DNA from: Flintibacter sp. KGMB00164
GTDB lineage: Bacteria; Bacillota; Clostridia; Oscillospirales; Oscillospiraceae
Direction: 5' to 3'
Length of the DNA: 64,000 nucleotides
NCBI RefSeq assembly: GCF_008727735.1
Contig: NZ_CP044227.1
Span: forward strand, 1,995,001-2,059,000
The position numbers were made by a program, and so were the translations under genes. Numbering within the stretch: position 1 is the first letter of the stretch; every line of letters begins with the position of its first letter. Below the pieces are notes generated by a model. The model worked only from the letters and a program-made list of their open reading frames with translations, did not search any database and was not told the origin of the DNA. This document shows, piece after piece, positions 16,347-24,716 of the stretch.

Positions 16347-17771
16347 ATGGGAGGCTTTTTTGGCGCGGTGGCGCACCAGGACGTGACCCTGGATATCTTC
16401 TTCGGAGTGGACTACCACTCTCACCTGGGCACCCGCCGGGGCGGTATGCTGATCTACGACGAGCAGGACGGATTTCAACGCCAGATCCACTCCATTGAAA
16501 ATACCCCTTTCCGCACCAAGTTCGAGAAGGACCTGAGCGAGTTCCACGGCAACTGCGGCATCGGCTGTATCAGTGACACGGACCCCCAGCCCCTGCTGGT
16601 GCGGTCCCACCTGGGGCTGTACGCCATCACTACGGTGGGTATCATCAACAACTCGGAGGAGCTGATCCAGCGCTATTTCTCCGACCACGGCCACCAGTTC
16701 ATGGCCATGAGTTCGGGCAAGGTCAACGCCACCGAGCTGGCCGCCGCCCTTATCAACCAGAAGGATGATCTGGTCAGCGGTATTCTCCACGCTCAGGAGG
16801 AGATCCAGGGCTCTCTCACCCTGCTGATCCTCACCGAAAAGGGCGAGATCATCGCGGCTCGTGATCGGGTAGGCCGTCTGCCCGTGCTGGTGGGCAAGAA
16901 GGAGGGAGCACACTGCGTCTCCTTTGAGTCCTTCGCTTACCACAAGCTGGGCTACCAGGACGCCTACGAGCTGGGTCCCCGTGAGATCGTGCGTATCACC
17001 GCCGACGAGTGTGAGACCCTCTCCCCCGCCGGCGAGGAGATGAAGATCTGCGCCTTCCTGTGGACCTACTATGGCTACCCCAACTCCAACTATCAGGGCA
17101 TCAACGTGGAGGTCATGCGCTACCGCAACGGTGAGATCATGGCCCGGGACGAGGTGTCCCGTGGCGCGCTGCCCAAGGTAGACTATGTGGCTGGCGTGCC
17201 CGACTCCGGTCTGCCCCACGCCATCGGCTTTGCCAACCGCAGCGGCAAGCCCTTTGCCCGTCCCTTCGTAAAATACACTCCCACCTGGCCCCGCTCCTTT
17301 ATGCCTGCCAATCAGGAGGTGCGCAACCAGGTGGCCAAGATGAAGCAGATCCCCGTGCCCGAGCTCATCGAGGGCAAGAAGCTGCTGTTCGTGGACGACT
17401 CCATCGTCCGGGGCACCCAGCTGCGGGAGACGGTGGAATTTCTCTATGAGTCCGGCGCGGAAGAGGTCCACATGCGTTCCGCCTGCCCCCCCATCATGTA
17501 CAGCTGCAAATACCTCAACTTCTCCCGCGGCAATTCCGACATGGACCTGCTGGCCCGCCGTACCATCCAGGAGCTGGAGGGCGACGAGGGACAGCAGCAC
17601 CTGGAGGAGTACGCCGACGGCACCACCCAGCGCGGTCAGTGCATGCTGAAGACCATCTGCGAGAAGTTCGGCTTCACCTCCCTGGGCTACCAGTCCCTGG
17701 AGGGCCTGCTTGAGGCCATCGGCCTCGACCGGGATAAGGTGTGCACCTATTGCTGGAACGGAAAAGGTTAA
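16347..17771 (+). CDS. purF: Amidophosphoribosyltransferase PurF, variant lacking the N-terminal catalytic Cys
   Basis: 474 residues. PurF makes phosphoribosylamine from PRPP and glutamine or ammonia. The PRPP loop LLFVDDSIVRGTQ (about 350-362) is intact. Cysteines in KICAFLW, ACPPIMYSCKY and the C-terminal CTYCW fit the four ligands of the Fe-S cluster known in Bacillus PurF. The N-terminus reads MGGFFGAVA: where active enzymes have Met-Cys-Gly, with Cys as glutaminase nucleophile, this protein has Gly, and no alternative start supplies a Cys. The other N-terminal domain landmarks (LGTRRGG, GNCGIG) remain. It is therefore either ammonia-dependent or supplied by another glutaminase. It is the only purF in this operon. 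Confidence 0.9.
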   Translation: MGGFFGAVAHQDVTLDIFFGVDYHSHLGTRRGGMLIYDEQDGFQRQIHSIENTPFRTKFEKDLSEFHGNCGIGCISDTDPQPLLVRSHLGLYAITTVGIINNSEELIQRYFSDHGHQFMAMSSGKVNATELAAALINQKDDLVSGILHAQEEIQGSLTLLILTEKGEIIAARDRVGRLPVLVGKKEGAHCVSFESFAYHKLGYQDAYELGPREIVRITADECETLSPAGEEMKICAFLWTYYGYPNSNYQGINVEVMRYRNGEIMARDEVSRGALPKVDYVAGVPDSGLPHAIGFANRSGKPFARPFVKYTPTWPRSFMPANQEVRNQVAKMKQIPVPELIEGKKLLFVDDSIVRGTQLRETVEFLYESGAEEVHMRSACPPIMYSCKYLNFSRGNSDMDLLARRTIQELEGDEGQQHLEEYADGTTQRGQCMLKTICEKFGFTSLGYQSLEGLLEAIGLDRDKVCTYCWNGKG

Positions 17772-17786
17772 CGGAGGTTTTCTCGT

Positions 17787-18830
17787 ATGAAAAATTCTCA
17801 TTCTGAGTCCTACGCCGCTGCCGGCGTGGATGTTACCGCCGGCTACGAGTCGGTGGAGCGCATCAAGCCCATGGTGGAGTCTACCTACATTCCCGGCGTG
17901 CTGGGCACTTTGGGCGGCTTCGGCGGCATGTTTGCCCCCGATATGGCTGGGATGAAAAAGCCGGTGCTGGTCTCCGGCACCGACGGCGTGGGCACCAAGC
18001 TGCGCCTGGCCCAGCTGATGAACAAGCACGACACCATCGGCATCGACTGCGTGGCCATGTGCGTCAACGATATCATCTGCGGCGGCGCCGCTCCCCTGTT
18101 CTTCCTGGACTACATCGCCTGCGGCAAGAACGACCCCGTGCGCATCGCCGAGATCGTCACCGGCATCACTGAGGGCTGCCGTCAGTCTGAGTGCGCCCTG
18201 GTGGGCGGCGAGACCGCCGAGCACCCCGGCCTCATGCCCGACGAGGACTACGACGTGGCCGGCTTCTCCGTGGGTATCGTGGACGAGGAGAAGATCATCG
18301 ACGGCAAGCATCTGGCTGAGGGCGATGTACTCATCGGCCTGGCTTCCACCGGTGTCCACTCCAACGGCTTCTCCCTGGTGCGCAAGGTCTTTGACGTGGA
18401 GCACGCCGACCTCACCTCCCCCATGGAGGAGCTGGGCGGCAAGAGCCTGGGCGAGACCCTGCTCACCCCCACCCGCATCTATGTCAAGGCTGTCAAGGCC
18501 CTGCTGAAGGAGGGTGTGGACATCCACGCCATCAGCCACATCACCGGCGGCGGCTTCTATGAGAACGTGCCCCGCATGATGACCGAGGGCCTCACCGCCC
18601 AGATCAAGCTGGACTCCTTCCCCCGCCTGCCCATTTTCGACCTCATCGAGAAGAAGGGCGGCATCCCCGAGCGGGATATGTACAACACCTTCAACATGGG
18701 CATCGGCATGATCCTGGCCCTTCCCGCCCAGCAGGCCACCCAGGCCCTGGAGATCCTGAAGGCCGCCGGCGAGCAGGCCTACCAGATCGGCCAGGTGGTC
18801 TCTGGCGAGGCTGGGGTGGAGCTGGTCTGA
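17787..18830 (+). CDS. purM: AIR synthase PurM
   Basis: 347 residues. ATP-dependent ring closure of FGAM to aminoimidazole ribonucleotide. It shows SYAAAGVDV near the N-terminus, VSGTDGVGTKLRLA at about 55-68, DCVAMCVNDIICGGAAPLFFLDY, GGETAEHPG and the C-terminal ISHITGGGFYENVPR with MYNTFNMGIGM, all hallmark PurM motifs. The gap after purF is 15 bp, so the two are co-translated or nearly so. Confidence 0.96.
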   Translation: MKNSHSESYAAAGVDVTAGYESVERIKPMVESTYIPGVLGTLGGFGGMFAPDMAGMKKPVLVSGTDGVGTKLRLAQLMNKHDTIGIDCVAMCVNDIICGGAAPLFFLDYIACGKNDPVRIAEIVTGITEGCRQSECALVGGETAEHPGLMPDEDYDVAGFSVGIVDEEKIIDGKHLAEGDVLIGLASTGVHSNGFSLVRKVFDVEHADLTSPMEELGGKSLGETLLTPTRIYVKAVKALLKEGVDIHAISHITGGGFYENVPRMMTEGLTAQIKLDSFPRLPIFDLIEKKGGIPERDMYNTFNMGIGMILALPAQQATQALEILKAAGEQAYQIGQVVSGEAGVELV

Positions 18831-18842
18831 GGAGGTGCGCCC

Positions 18843-19472
18843 ATGGCAAAGCGCATTGCCGTGCTGGTCTCCGGCGGCGGCACCAACCTTCAGGCTCTGA
18901 TTGACGCCCAGGCCCGGGGCGAGATCGTGAACGGCGAGATTGCCGCTGTCATCGCCTCCAACCCCGACGCCTACGCCCTGGAGCGTGCCAAGAAGGCGGG
19001 CATCCCCACCTATGTGGTGGCCCGGAAGTCCTATCCCTCCAGCCAGGCAATGACCGTGGCTCTGGTGGGGCAGCTCCAGGCGCTGCACATCGACCTGGTG
19101 GTGCTGGCCGGTTTTATGGTCATCCTCACCAGCGAGATGGTACAGGCCTTCCCCAATGCCATTTTGAACGTCCACCCCGCCCTGATCCCCTCCTTTGCCG
19201 GTCCCGGCTGCTACGGACTTCATGTCCACGAGAAGGCCCTGGAATACGGCGTGAAACTGTCGGGCGCCACGGTGCATTTTGTCTCCGAGGAGTGCGACGG
19301 TGGCCCCATCGTCGCCCAAAAGGCGGTGGAGGTACTGCCCGACGACACCCCCGAGGTGCTGCAGCGGCGGATCATGGAGAACTGCGAGTGGAAGCTGCTG
19401 CCCCAGGCCGTATCCCTGTTCTGCCAGGGACGGCTGAAGGTAGAGGGCCGGACTGTCCGGATTCTGGACTGA
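18843..19472 (+). CDS. purN: GAR formyltransferase PurN
   Basis: 209 residues. It transfers a formyl group from 10-formyl-THF to GAR. It has the N-terminal VLVSGGGTNLQALID, LAGFMVIL, the catalytic region NVHPALIPSF with Asn and His, and VHFVSEECDGGPIV containing the catalytic Asp. Twelve bp after purM, with ribosome-binding site GAGGAGG. It is the last gene before the ZTP riboswitch. Confidence 0.95.
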   Translation: MAKRIAVLVSGGGTNLQALIDAQARGEIVNGEIAAVIASNPDAYALERAKKAGIPTYVVARKSYPSSQAMTVALVGQLQALHIDLVVLAGFMVILTSEMVQAFPNAILNVHPALIPSFAGPGCYGLHVHEKALEYGVKLSGATVHFVSEECDGGPIVAQKAVEVLPDDTPEVLQRRIMENCEWKLLPQAVSLFCQGRLKVEGRTVRILD

Positions 19473-19510
19473 TCCCCCTTTTCGGTGCGCCCGCCCCTTT
19501 ACAATGTAAT

Positions 19511-19580
19511 CAAGCGGCATGACTGACGGAAGTGGAGTGACCACGGGGAGTGCCGCCTCTGAGAGCCGACCGTCTGGGCG
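19511..19580 (+). promoter_or_regulatory. ZTP/ZMP riboswitch (pfl motif)
   Basis: Aptamer read directly: P1 GCGGCA (19514-19519) with TGCCGC (19551-19556); conserved GACTGACGG; P2 GTGG (19532-19535) with CCAC (19541-19544); CGGGGAG; and the 3' part CCGTCTGGGC. The pseudoknot GACGG (19525-19529) pairs with CCGTC (19570-19574). This matches the pfl consensus. It senses AICAR mono/triphosphate, the substrate pool of the genes downstream. Ligand binding would hold the 3' GGGC and prevent the overlapping terminator, so this should be an ON switch. Confidence 0.92.
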
Positions 19581-19618
19581 CACCCGTTTGCACAAACGTG
19601 GTGCGCCCATTTGCTTAT
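19576..19618 (+). terminator. Terminator forming the expression platform of the ZTP riboswitch
   Basis: GGGCGCACC (19576-19584) pairs with GGTGCGCCC (19600-19608), with an inner CGTTTG/CAAACG stem and a U-rich tail. The 5' arm shares GGGC with the aptamer. An identical copy of the 3' arm, GGTGCGCCC at 19484-19492, lies before the aptamer and could compete for the 5' arm. Confidence 0.85.
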
Positions 19619-19640
19619 TTTGTGAAAAGGAGCTTACGTT

Positions 19641-20348
19641 ATGGAACTTCTGAATTTTAACGACCTGCTGCGCAGCCACCCCTACCCCGGCCGTGGCATC
19701 ATGCTGGGCAAGTCCGCCGACGGCGCCAAGGCCGTGGTAGTCTACTTCATCATGGGCCGCAGCGAGAACAGCCGCAACCGCATCTTTGAGGCCACCGAGG
19801 ACGGCATCCGCACCCGAGCCTTTGACGAGAGCAAGATGGTGGACCCCTCCCTCATCATCTACCACCCCGTGCGCAAGGTGGGCGACACCCTGGTGGTCAC
19901 CAACGGTGACCAGACCGACACCATCCGGGACGGCCTGCTGGAGGGCAAGAGCTACATCGAGGCCCTCCGCACCCGCTGCTACGAGCCCGACGGCCCCAAC
20001 TACACCCCCCGCATCTCTGGCGTGGTGGAGAAGGACGGTGCCTTCTGCCTGTCCATCCTGAAGAGCGCCGACGGCGACCCCAGCTGCAACCACCGCTACT
20101 TCTACGAGTACGACGCCCCCCTGTCCGGTGAGGGCCGCTTCATCCACACCTACCAAGAAAACCTGGACCCCCTGCCCTCCTTTGAGGGCGAGCCCCGCCG
20201 GGTGGCCATCTCTGCTCCCGACGCTCAGGCTCTGGCCAAGGAGATTTGGGAGAACCTGAACGAGGACAACAAGGTCTCCCTGTATGTCAGCTACATCGAC
20301 CTCTCCTCCGGCCAGGCGGACACTGTGATCATCAACAAGCACCAGTAA
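19641..20348 (+). CDS. purO: IMP cyclohydrolase, PurO-like family
   Basis: 235 residues. It matches the stand-alone IMP cyclohydrolase family (archaeal PurO and bacterial relatives) that closes FAICAR to IMP, rather than the N-terminal half of bifunctional PurH. Recognisable parts are YPGRGIMLGKS, the GRSENSRNR segment and the NYTPRISGVV stretch. It lies directly behind the ZTP riboswitch, with ribosome-binding site AAAAGGAG, and upstream of a lone AICAR transformylase, so the pair replaces bifunctional PurH. The family assignment is from motif memory; the context makes the activity likely. Confidence 0.82.
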   Translation: MELLNFNDLLRSHPYPGRGIMLGKSADGAKAVVVYFIMGRSENSRNRIFEATEDGIRTRAFDESKMVDPSLIIYHPVRKVGDTLVVTNGDQTDTIRDGLLEGKSYIEALRTRCYEPDGPNYTPRISGVVEKDGAFCLSILKSADGDPSCNHRYFYEYDAPLSGEGRFIHTYQENLDPLPSFEGEPRRVAISAPDAQALAKEIWENLNEDNKVSLYVSYIDLSSGQADTVIINKHQ

Positions 20349-20361
20349 GAAGGAGGCCCCC

Positions 20362-21459
20362 ATGCCCTTGACCGACCCCATTTTGGAATTTCAGCGTGCC
20401 CGAGCCGCCGCTGCCTTCCAGCCCCCGGTGCTCTGCTCCTCCAAGGCCTTTCCCCTGCTGCTGGCCGGGGTACCCGCCCTGCGGAAAACGCCGGGCCTGG
20501 CCACCATGGAGGACGCCGGAGAGGAGTACTTCACCTCCATCCCCTTCTGCCTGAGCAAGGAAGATCAGCAGGCCGCCCGCACTCATCTGTCTGAGGTGTT
20601 CGGCATCACCGATAAGAACAGCCTGATCGCTTTCTGCCAGAACACGGTGCACATCCACCAGGAATATCTGGATTTTGAGTCCTTCTGGGAGGACCGCCCC
20701 AATTTCTCTCTGGATGAGCTGACCCCTCAGGCCCTGTCCGGCTTCCAGCGCCTGTCCGACTTTGCCCGGCAGTTCCAGCCCATTGTGGGCCGCCGAGGCT
20801 TCCTGGCCTGGGACATCAGCGAGACCCTGGGCTATCTCCGCTCCGCCTGTGCCTGTGAGCTCATCACCATGGAGGAGTACCAGGAGCTGTCCCAGTACTG
20901 GGTAGACCAGGCCGCCGCTTTCCACAGCTGGGATGAGTACGCTGTGGACCTGGTATGCGGCGCCGCCTACTGGGCCTTCCGCATCGGCGGCGAGCAGGAC
21001 GCCATCTCCTACCGGGATCTGAACCTGCGCCTGGTGCGTGACCTGCTGGGCAGCAAGCAGGCCTGGTGCGGCCGTATGTGGCCCCGTCCTACGGGAAAGA
21101 GCTATAAACTTTCCGAGCCGGAAATGCGGCCTCTCCTGAAGAATTGGGACGGCCCTGCCGCCTGCCTGGCTACCGACGAGATCACTGTCTCCGGCAAACC
21201 GGTAGGCTACTGCTACCGGGAAAAGCCGGAACGGGAGGGTCAGGACAGCGGCTGGCGCTTCTTTGCCGCTGTGGAGAGCGAAGAGTACCTCAGCGACCCC
21301 TCCCACATCGGAGTCTACTCCCTCAATACCCTCTGCAATTACGACTCCGACCTGATCCCCCTGCTCAGCGCTCCCTACGGCAGTGCTTTTGCCCGGGGTG
21401 AGGACGGAGCCTTCCACTATGAACCCCTCAATCCCCAAGATTCCGATCAGAAAGGATGA
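20362..21459 (+). CDS. DUF1266 plus DUF2185 domain protein inside the purine operon
   Basis: 365 residues, no signal peptide or membrane segment. The middle (about 85-215) matches DUF1266, with WDISETLGYLRSACACELI followed by a Trp-rich helical region ending DLVCGAAYWAFR. The C-terminal part (about 265-350) matches DUF2185 (Imm33-like), with CLATDEITVSGKPVGYCYRE, SGWRFFA and the end DSDLIPLLSAPYGSAF. Neither domain has an assigned biochemical role; both are known from hypothetical and polymorphic-toxin immunity-type proteins. It sits 13 bp after the purO-like gene and 6 bp before the transformylase, so it is surely co-transcribed. A role in purine synthesis or regulation is possible but unproven. 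Confidence 0.75.
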   Translation: MPLTDPILEFQRARAAAAFQPPVLCSSKAFPLLLAGVPALRKTPGLATMEDAGEEYFTSIPFCLSKEDQQAARTHLSEVFGITDKNSLIAFCQNTVHIHQEYLDFESFWEDRPNFSLDELTPQALSGFQRLSDFARQFQPIVGRRGFLAWDISETLGYLRSACACELITMEEYQELSQYWVDQAAAFHSWDEYAVDLVCGAAYWAFRIGGEQDAISYRDLNLRLVRDLLGSKQAWCGRMWPRPTGKSYKLSEPEMRPLLKNWDGPAACLATDEITVSGKPVGYCYREKPEREGQDSGWRFFAAVESEEYLSDPSHIGVYSLNTLCNYDSDLIPLLSAPYGSAFARGEDGAFHYEPLNPQDSDQKG

Positions 21460-21465
21460 AATACG

Positions 21466-22638
21466 ATGACCGAACTGGAACTGAAATACGGCTGTAACCC
21501 CAACCAGAAGCCCGCCCGCATCTTCATGGAGGAGGGCGAGCTGCCTCTGAAGGTGCTCAACGGAAAGCCCGGCTACATCAACTTTATGGACGCCCTCAAC
21601 TCCTGGCAGCTGGTCAAGGCCCTGAAGAAGGCCACCGGCCTGCCTGCTGCCGCCTCCTTTAAGCACGTCTCCCCCGCCGGTGCCGCCCTGGGCCTGCCCC
21701 TCACCGACGTGGAGCGCCACATCTACTTCGCCCCCGAGGGAGAGCTCTCCCCCGTCGCCTGCGCCTACATCCGCGCCCGGGGTGCTGACCGCCTGTGCTC
21801 CTTTGGTGACTGGGCCGCTCTCAGCGACGTGTGCGATGCCGATACCGCCCGCTTCCTGGCCGCCGAGGTATCCGACGGCATCATTGCCCCCGGTTACACC
21901 GAGGCGGCTCTGGAGATCCTGAAGACCAAGCGCAAGGGCGGCTACAACGTGGTGGAGATCGATCCCAACTACACTCCCGCTCCTGTTGAGCGCCGCAACA
22001 TCTTCGGCATCACCTTTGAGCAGGGCTACAACGACCTGGACATCAACGAGGAGATGCTCCAGAATATCGTCACCGCTAACAAGGACCTGCCCCAGCAGGC
22101 CAAGCACGATATGCTCCTCTCCCTCATCACCCTGAAGTACACCCAGTCTAACTCCGTGTGCTACGTGAAAAACGGCATGACCATCGGCGTGGGCGCCGGC
22201 CAGCAGAGCCGCATCCACTGCACCCGTCTGGCCGGCAACAAGGCCGACATCTGGTGGCTGCGTCAGCATCCGAAGGTCCTGGGCCTGCAGTTTGTGGACA
22301 ACATCCGCCGTCCCGACCGGGATAACGCCATTGACATCTACATTTCCGATGAGCACGATGACATTCTGGCCGACGGTGTGTGGCAGAACACCTTCAAGGT
22401 AAAGCCTGAGGTGCTCACCGACGAGGAGAAGCAGGCCTGGATCGCTCAGATGTCCGGCGTGACCGTGGGCTCTGACGCCTTCTTCCCCTTCGGCGACAAC
22501 GTGGAGCGCGCCCGCAAGTCCGGCGTGCAGTACATTGCCCAGCCCGGCGGCTCCATCCGTGACCAGCAGGTCATCGACACCGCCGACAAGTACGGCATGG
22601 TGATGGCCTTTACCGGCATCCGGCTGTTCCATCATTAA
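21466..22638 (+). CDS. purH: AICAR transformylase (PurH C-terminal domain as a separate protein)
   Basis: 390 residues. It formylates AICAR to FAICAR with 10-formyl-THF. It begins LKYGCNPNQKPAR, the typical start of the transformylase domain, and contains AAASFKHVSPAGAA with the catalytic Lys-His pair near residues 66-67 and the C-terminal SDAFFPFGDN with AQPGGSIRDQ. The IMP cyclohydrolase domain (about 200 residues) present in bifunctional PurH is missing and is supplied by the purO-like gene two positions upstream. It would be controlled by the ZTP riboswitch. Confidence 0.92.
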   Translation: MTELELKYGCNPNQKPARIFMEEGELPLKVLNGKPGYINFMDALNSWQLVKALKKATGLPAAASFKHVSPAGAALGLPLTDVERHIYFAPEGELSPVACAYIRARGADRLCSFGDWAALSDVCDADTARFLAAEVSDGIIAPGYTEAALEILKTKRKGGYNVVEIDPNYTPAPVERRNIFGITFEQGYNDLDINEEMLQNIVTANKDLPQQAKHDMLLSLITLKYTQSNSVCYVKNGMTIGVGAGQQSRIHCTRLAGNKADIWWLRQHPKVLGLQFVDNIRRPDRDNAIDIYISDEHDDILADGVWQNTFKVKPEVLTDEEKQAWIAQMSGVTVGSDAFFPFGDNVERARKSGVQYIAQPGGSIRDQQVIDTADKYGMVMAFTGIRLFHH

Positions 22639-22746
22639 AACATTTTCAGGAGGGTGTTGTCCCTCCAAGATACGGCGAAATGAATTCGCCTGCGGACCAT
22701 TTTAAATTCTTTCCGCCTCCGGCGGAACTGTATGAGGTAACACGAT
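22639..22746 (+). other. Intercistronic region with three short hairpins before purD
   Basis: 108 nt with inverted repeats GGAGGG/CCCTCC (22651-22668), GGCGAA/TTCGCC (22675-22691) and CCGCC/GGCGG (22711-22723). None has a U-run, so they look like transcript-stabilising or processing structures rather than terminators. No aptamer signature is seen. Confidence 0.45.
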
Positions 22747-24003
22747 ATGAAAGTATTAGTTGTTGGCGGCGGCGGCCGTGAGCATGCCATCTGCTGGAAG
22801 CTGGCTCAAAGCCCCAAGGTAACCGAGCTCTACTGCGCCCCCGGAAACGGCGGCATCGCCCAGGTAGCCACCTGTGTTCCCATCAAAGCCACCGATGTAG
22901 ACGCCATGGTATCCTGGGCCAAGGAAAATGCCATGGACTTTGTCATGGTGGCTCCCGACGATCCTCTGGCTCTTGGTATGGTGGACGCCCTGGAGGCCGC
23001 CGGCATTCCCGCCTTCGGCCCTCGTGCCAACGCTGCCATCATTGAGGCCAGCAAGGCGTTCTCCAAAGAGCTGATGAAGAAGTACCACATCCCCACCGCC
23101 AAGTATGAGACCTTCACTGAGATGGACAAGGCTCTGGCCTACATCGACGAGCAGGGCGCCCCCATTGTAGTCAAGGCCGACGGCCTGGCTCTGGGCAAGG
23201 GTGTGGTGGTGGCCTCCACTGTGGACGAGGCCAAGACCGCCGTCCGTGAGATGATGGAGGACCATAAGTTTGGCCAGAGCGGCTCCACCGTGGTCATTGA
23301 GGAATGCATGGTTGGCCCCGAGGTCACCGTGCTGGCCTTCTGCGACGGCGAGCACCTGGTCCCCATGCTGTCCTCTCAGGACCACAAGCGCGCCTATGAC
23401 GGCAACCTTGGCCCCAACACCGGCGGCATGGGCGCCTTCTGCCCCTCCCCCAAATACACCCCCGAAATTGCCAAGGAGTGCATGGAGAAGATCTTCCTAC
23501 CCACCGTGGCCGCTCTGAAGGCGGAAGGCCGTCCCTTCAAGGGTGTCATCTACTTCGGCCTGATGCTCACCAAGGACGGTCCCAAGGTGGTAGAGTACAA
23601 CGCCCGCTTCGGCGACCCTGAGACCCAGCCCCTGCTGTCCATGCTGGACAGCGACCTCATGGACATCTTTGAGGCCTGCGTGAACGGCACCCTGGACCAG
23701 GTGGAGGTCAAGTGGAAGGACGGCGCTGCCTGCTGCATCGTGCTGGCTTCCGGCGGCTATCCGGTGAAGTACCAGAGCGGCTATCCCATCTCCGGTCTGG
23801 AGGAGGCGGGTAAGTCCGCCACCGTGTTCCACGCCGGTACCAAGCGCCAGGAGGACGGCACCATCGTCACCGCTGGCGGCCGTGTGCTGGGTGTGACTGC
23901 CCTGGGCGCTGACCTGGACGAGGCCATCTCCAACGCCTATGCCGCCTGTGCCCCCATCTCCTTCCAGGATATGCACATGCGCAAGGACATCGGTAAGGTA
24001 TGA
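22747..24003 (+). CDS. purD: Phosphoribosylamine-glycine ligase PurD
   Basis: 418 residues, ATP-grasp enzyme joining glycine to phosphoribosylamine. It shows VLVVGGGGREHAICWKL at the N-terminus, the ATP-binding stretch PIVVKADGLALGKGV near 140-155, PNTGGMGAF, and GVIYFGLMLTKDGPKVVEYNARFGDPE with metal ligands. The stop overlaps the ATG of the HAD gene by four bases. PurD consumes the unstable product of PurF, so both belong to the same pathway segment despite their distance in the operon. Confidence 0.96.
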   Translation: MKVLVVGGGGREHAICWKLAQSPKVTELYCAPGNGGIAQVATCVPIKATDVDAMVSWAKENAMDFVMVAPDDPLALGMVDALEAAGIPAFGPRANAAIIEASKAFSKELMKKYHIPTAKYETFTEMDKALAYIDEQGAPIVVKADGLALGKGVVVASTVDEAKTAVREMMEDHKFGQSGSTVVIEECMVGPEVTVLAFCDGEHLVPMLSSQDHKRAYDGNLGPNTGGMGAFCPSPKYTPEIAKECMEKIFLPTVAALKAEGRPFKGVIYFGLMLTKDGPKVVEYNARFGDPETQPLLSMLDSDLMDIFEACVNGTLDQVEVKWKDGAACCIVLASGGYPVKYQSGYPISGLEEAGKSATVFHAGTKRQEDGTIVTAGGRVLGVTALGADLDEAISNAYAACAPISFQDMHMRKDIGKV

Positions 24004-24671
24004 GTCAGCTTGCTCTCCAGGGCGTTGTCTTCGACGTGGACGGCGTTCTCTTTGATACGGAACGACTGACCAACCAGACCTGGTTGGCCGTAGGAAAGGA
24101 ACTTGGCTGGCCCCAGATCGGCGAGTATTATCTGGAATTTGTGGGACAAAACCGCACGGATATTCATCAGAAAATGCTGGACCTCTTTGGCCCAGAGTTC
24201 CCAAAAGAGGAGTTTATGAAGACCTGCTCTGCCTATTCTCAGGCCAGAATGGAGCGGGAAGGCGTTCCCATGAAGCCGGGAGTACGGGAAATCCTGGACT
24301 TTCTGAAGGCCCGGAATATCCCCATCGCTCTGGCCACCTCCACCGGTCGGGAACGTACTTTGCGCCGCATGGAGCTAACCGGCCTCGGTCCCTACTTCTC
24401 CGCCATCATTACCGGCGATCAGGTAGTCCACAGCAAGCCTGACCCGGAGATCTACCAGCTGGCCTGCCGGGCACTGGGCACGGATCCCGCCCAGACAATT
24501 GCTGTGGAGGACTCCCGCAACGGGATTCTCTCCGCCTCTCAGGCGGGAATGAAGGTCATTATGGTTCCCGACATGATCCCCCCTACTCCGGAACTGGATG
24601 CGCTGCTCTTTCGCCGCTGCACCAGTTTGCTGGAGGTACGGGACTTTTTGACTCAGCAGCTGGATTCTTGA
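24000..24671 (+). CDS. HAD superfamily hydrolase, beta-phosphoglucomutase/phosphatase-like
   Basis: 223 residues. HAD motif I is FDVDGVLFDTE (nucleophile Asp near 11, acid-base Asp at +2), motif II is LATSTG near 103, Lys of motif III is in HSKPDPEIY near 143, and motif IV is VEDSRNG near 165. A helical cap lies between motifs I and II, as in subfamily IA. The ATGA overlap with purD makes it the last gene of the purine operon; a nucleotide or sugar-phosphate phosphatase role there is plausible, but substrates of these enzymes are not predictable. Confidence 0.85.
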   Translation: MSQLALQGVVFDVDGVLFDTERLTNQTWLAVGKELGWPQIGEYYLEFVGQNRTDIHQKMLDLFGPEFPKEEFMKTCSAYSQARMEREGVPMKPGVREILDFLKARNIPIALATSTGRERTLRRMELTGLGPYFSAIITGDQVVHSKPDPEIYQLACRALGTDPAQTIAVEDSRNGILSASQAGMKVIMVPDMIPPTPELDALLFRRCTSLLEVRDFLTQQLDS

Positions 24672-24676
24672 TTCTT

Positions 24677-24716
24677 AAAACAGAGGACCGACCCCATCGG
24701 GTCGGTCCTCTGTTTT
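24677..24716. terminator. Bidirectional terminator ending the purine operon and the phosphatase gene
   Basis: 18-bp stem (arms 24677-24694 and 24699-24716, core GAGGACCGACCC) with a four-base loop, a T-run on the plus side and A-run on the other, between convergent genes. Confidence 0.9.

Noticed and set aside
16326-20381. Long open frame on the minus strand opposite purF-purM-purN
   Set aside because: Low-complexity translation antisense to well-identified purine genes and across the ZTP riboswitch; no start signal.
20362-21459. Toxin-immunity role for the DUF1266-DUF2185 protein
   Set aside because: DUF2185 resembles Imm33, but no toxin or secretion gene is nearby and the gene is locked in the purine operon; listed as unknown instead.
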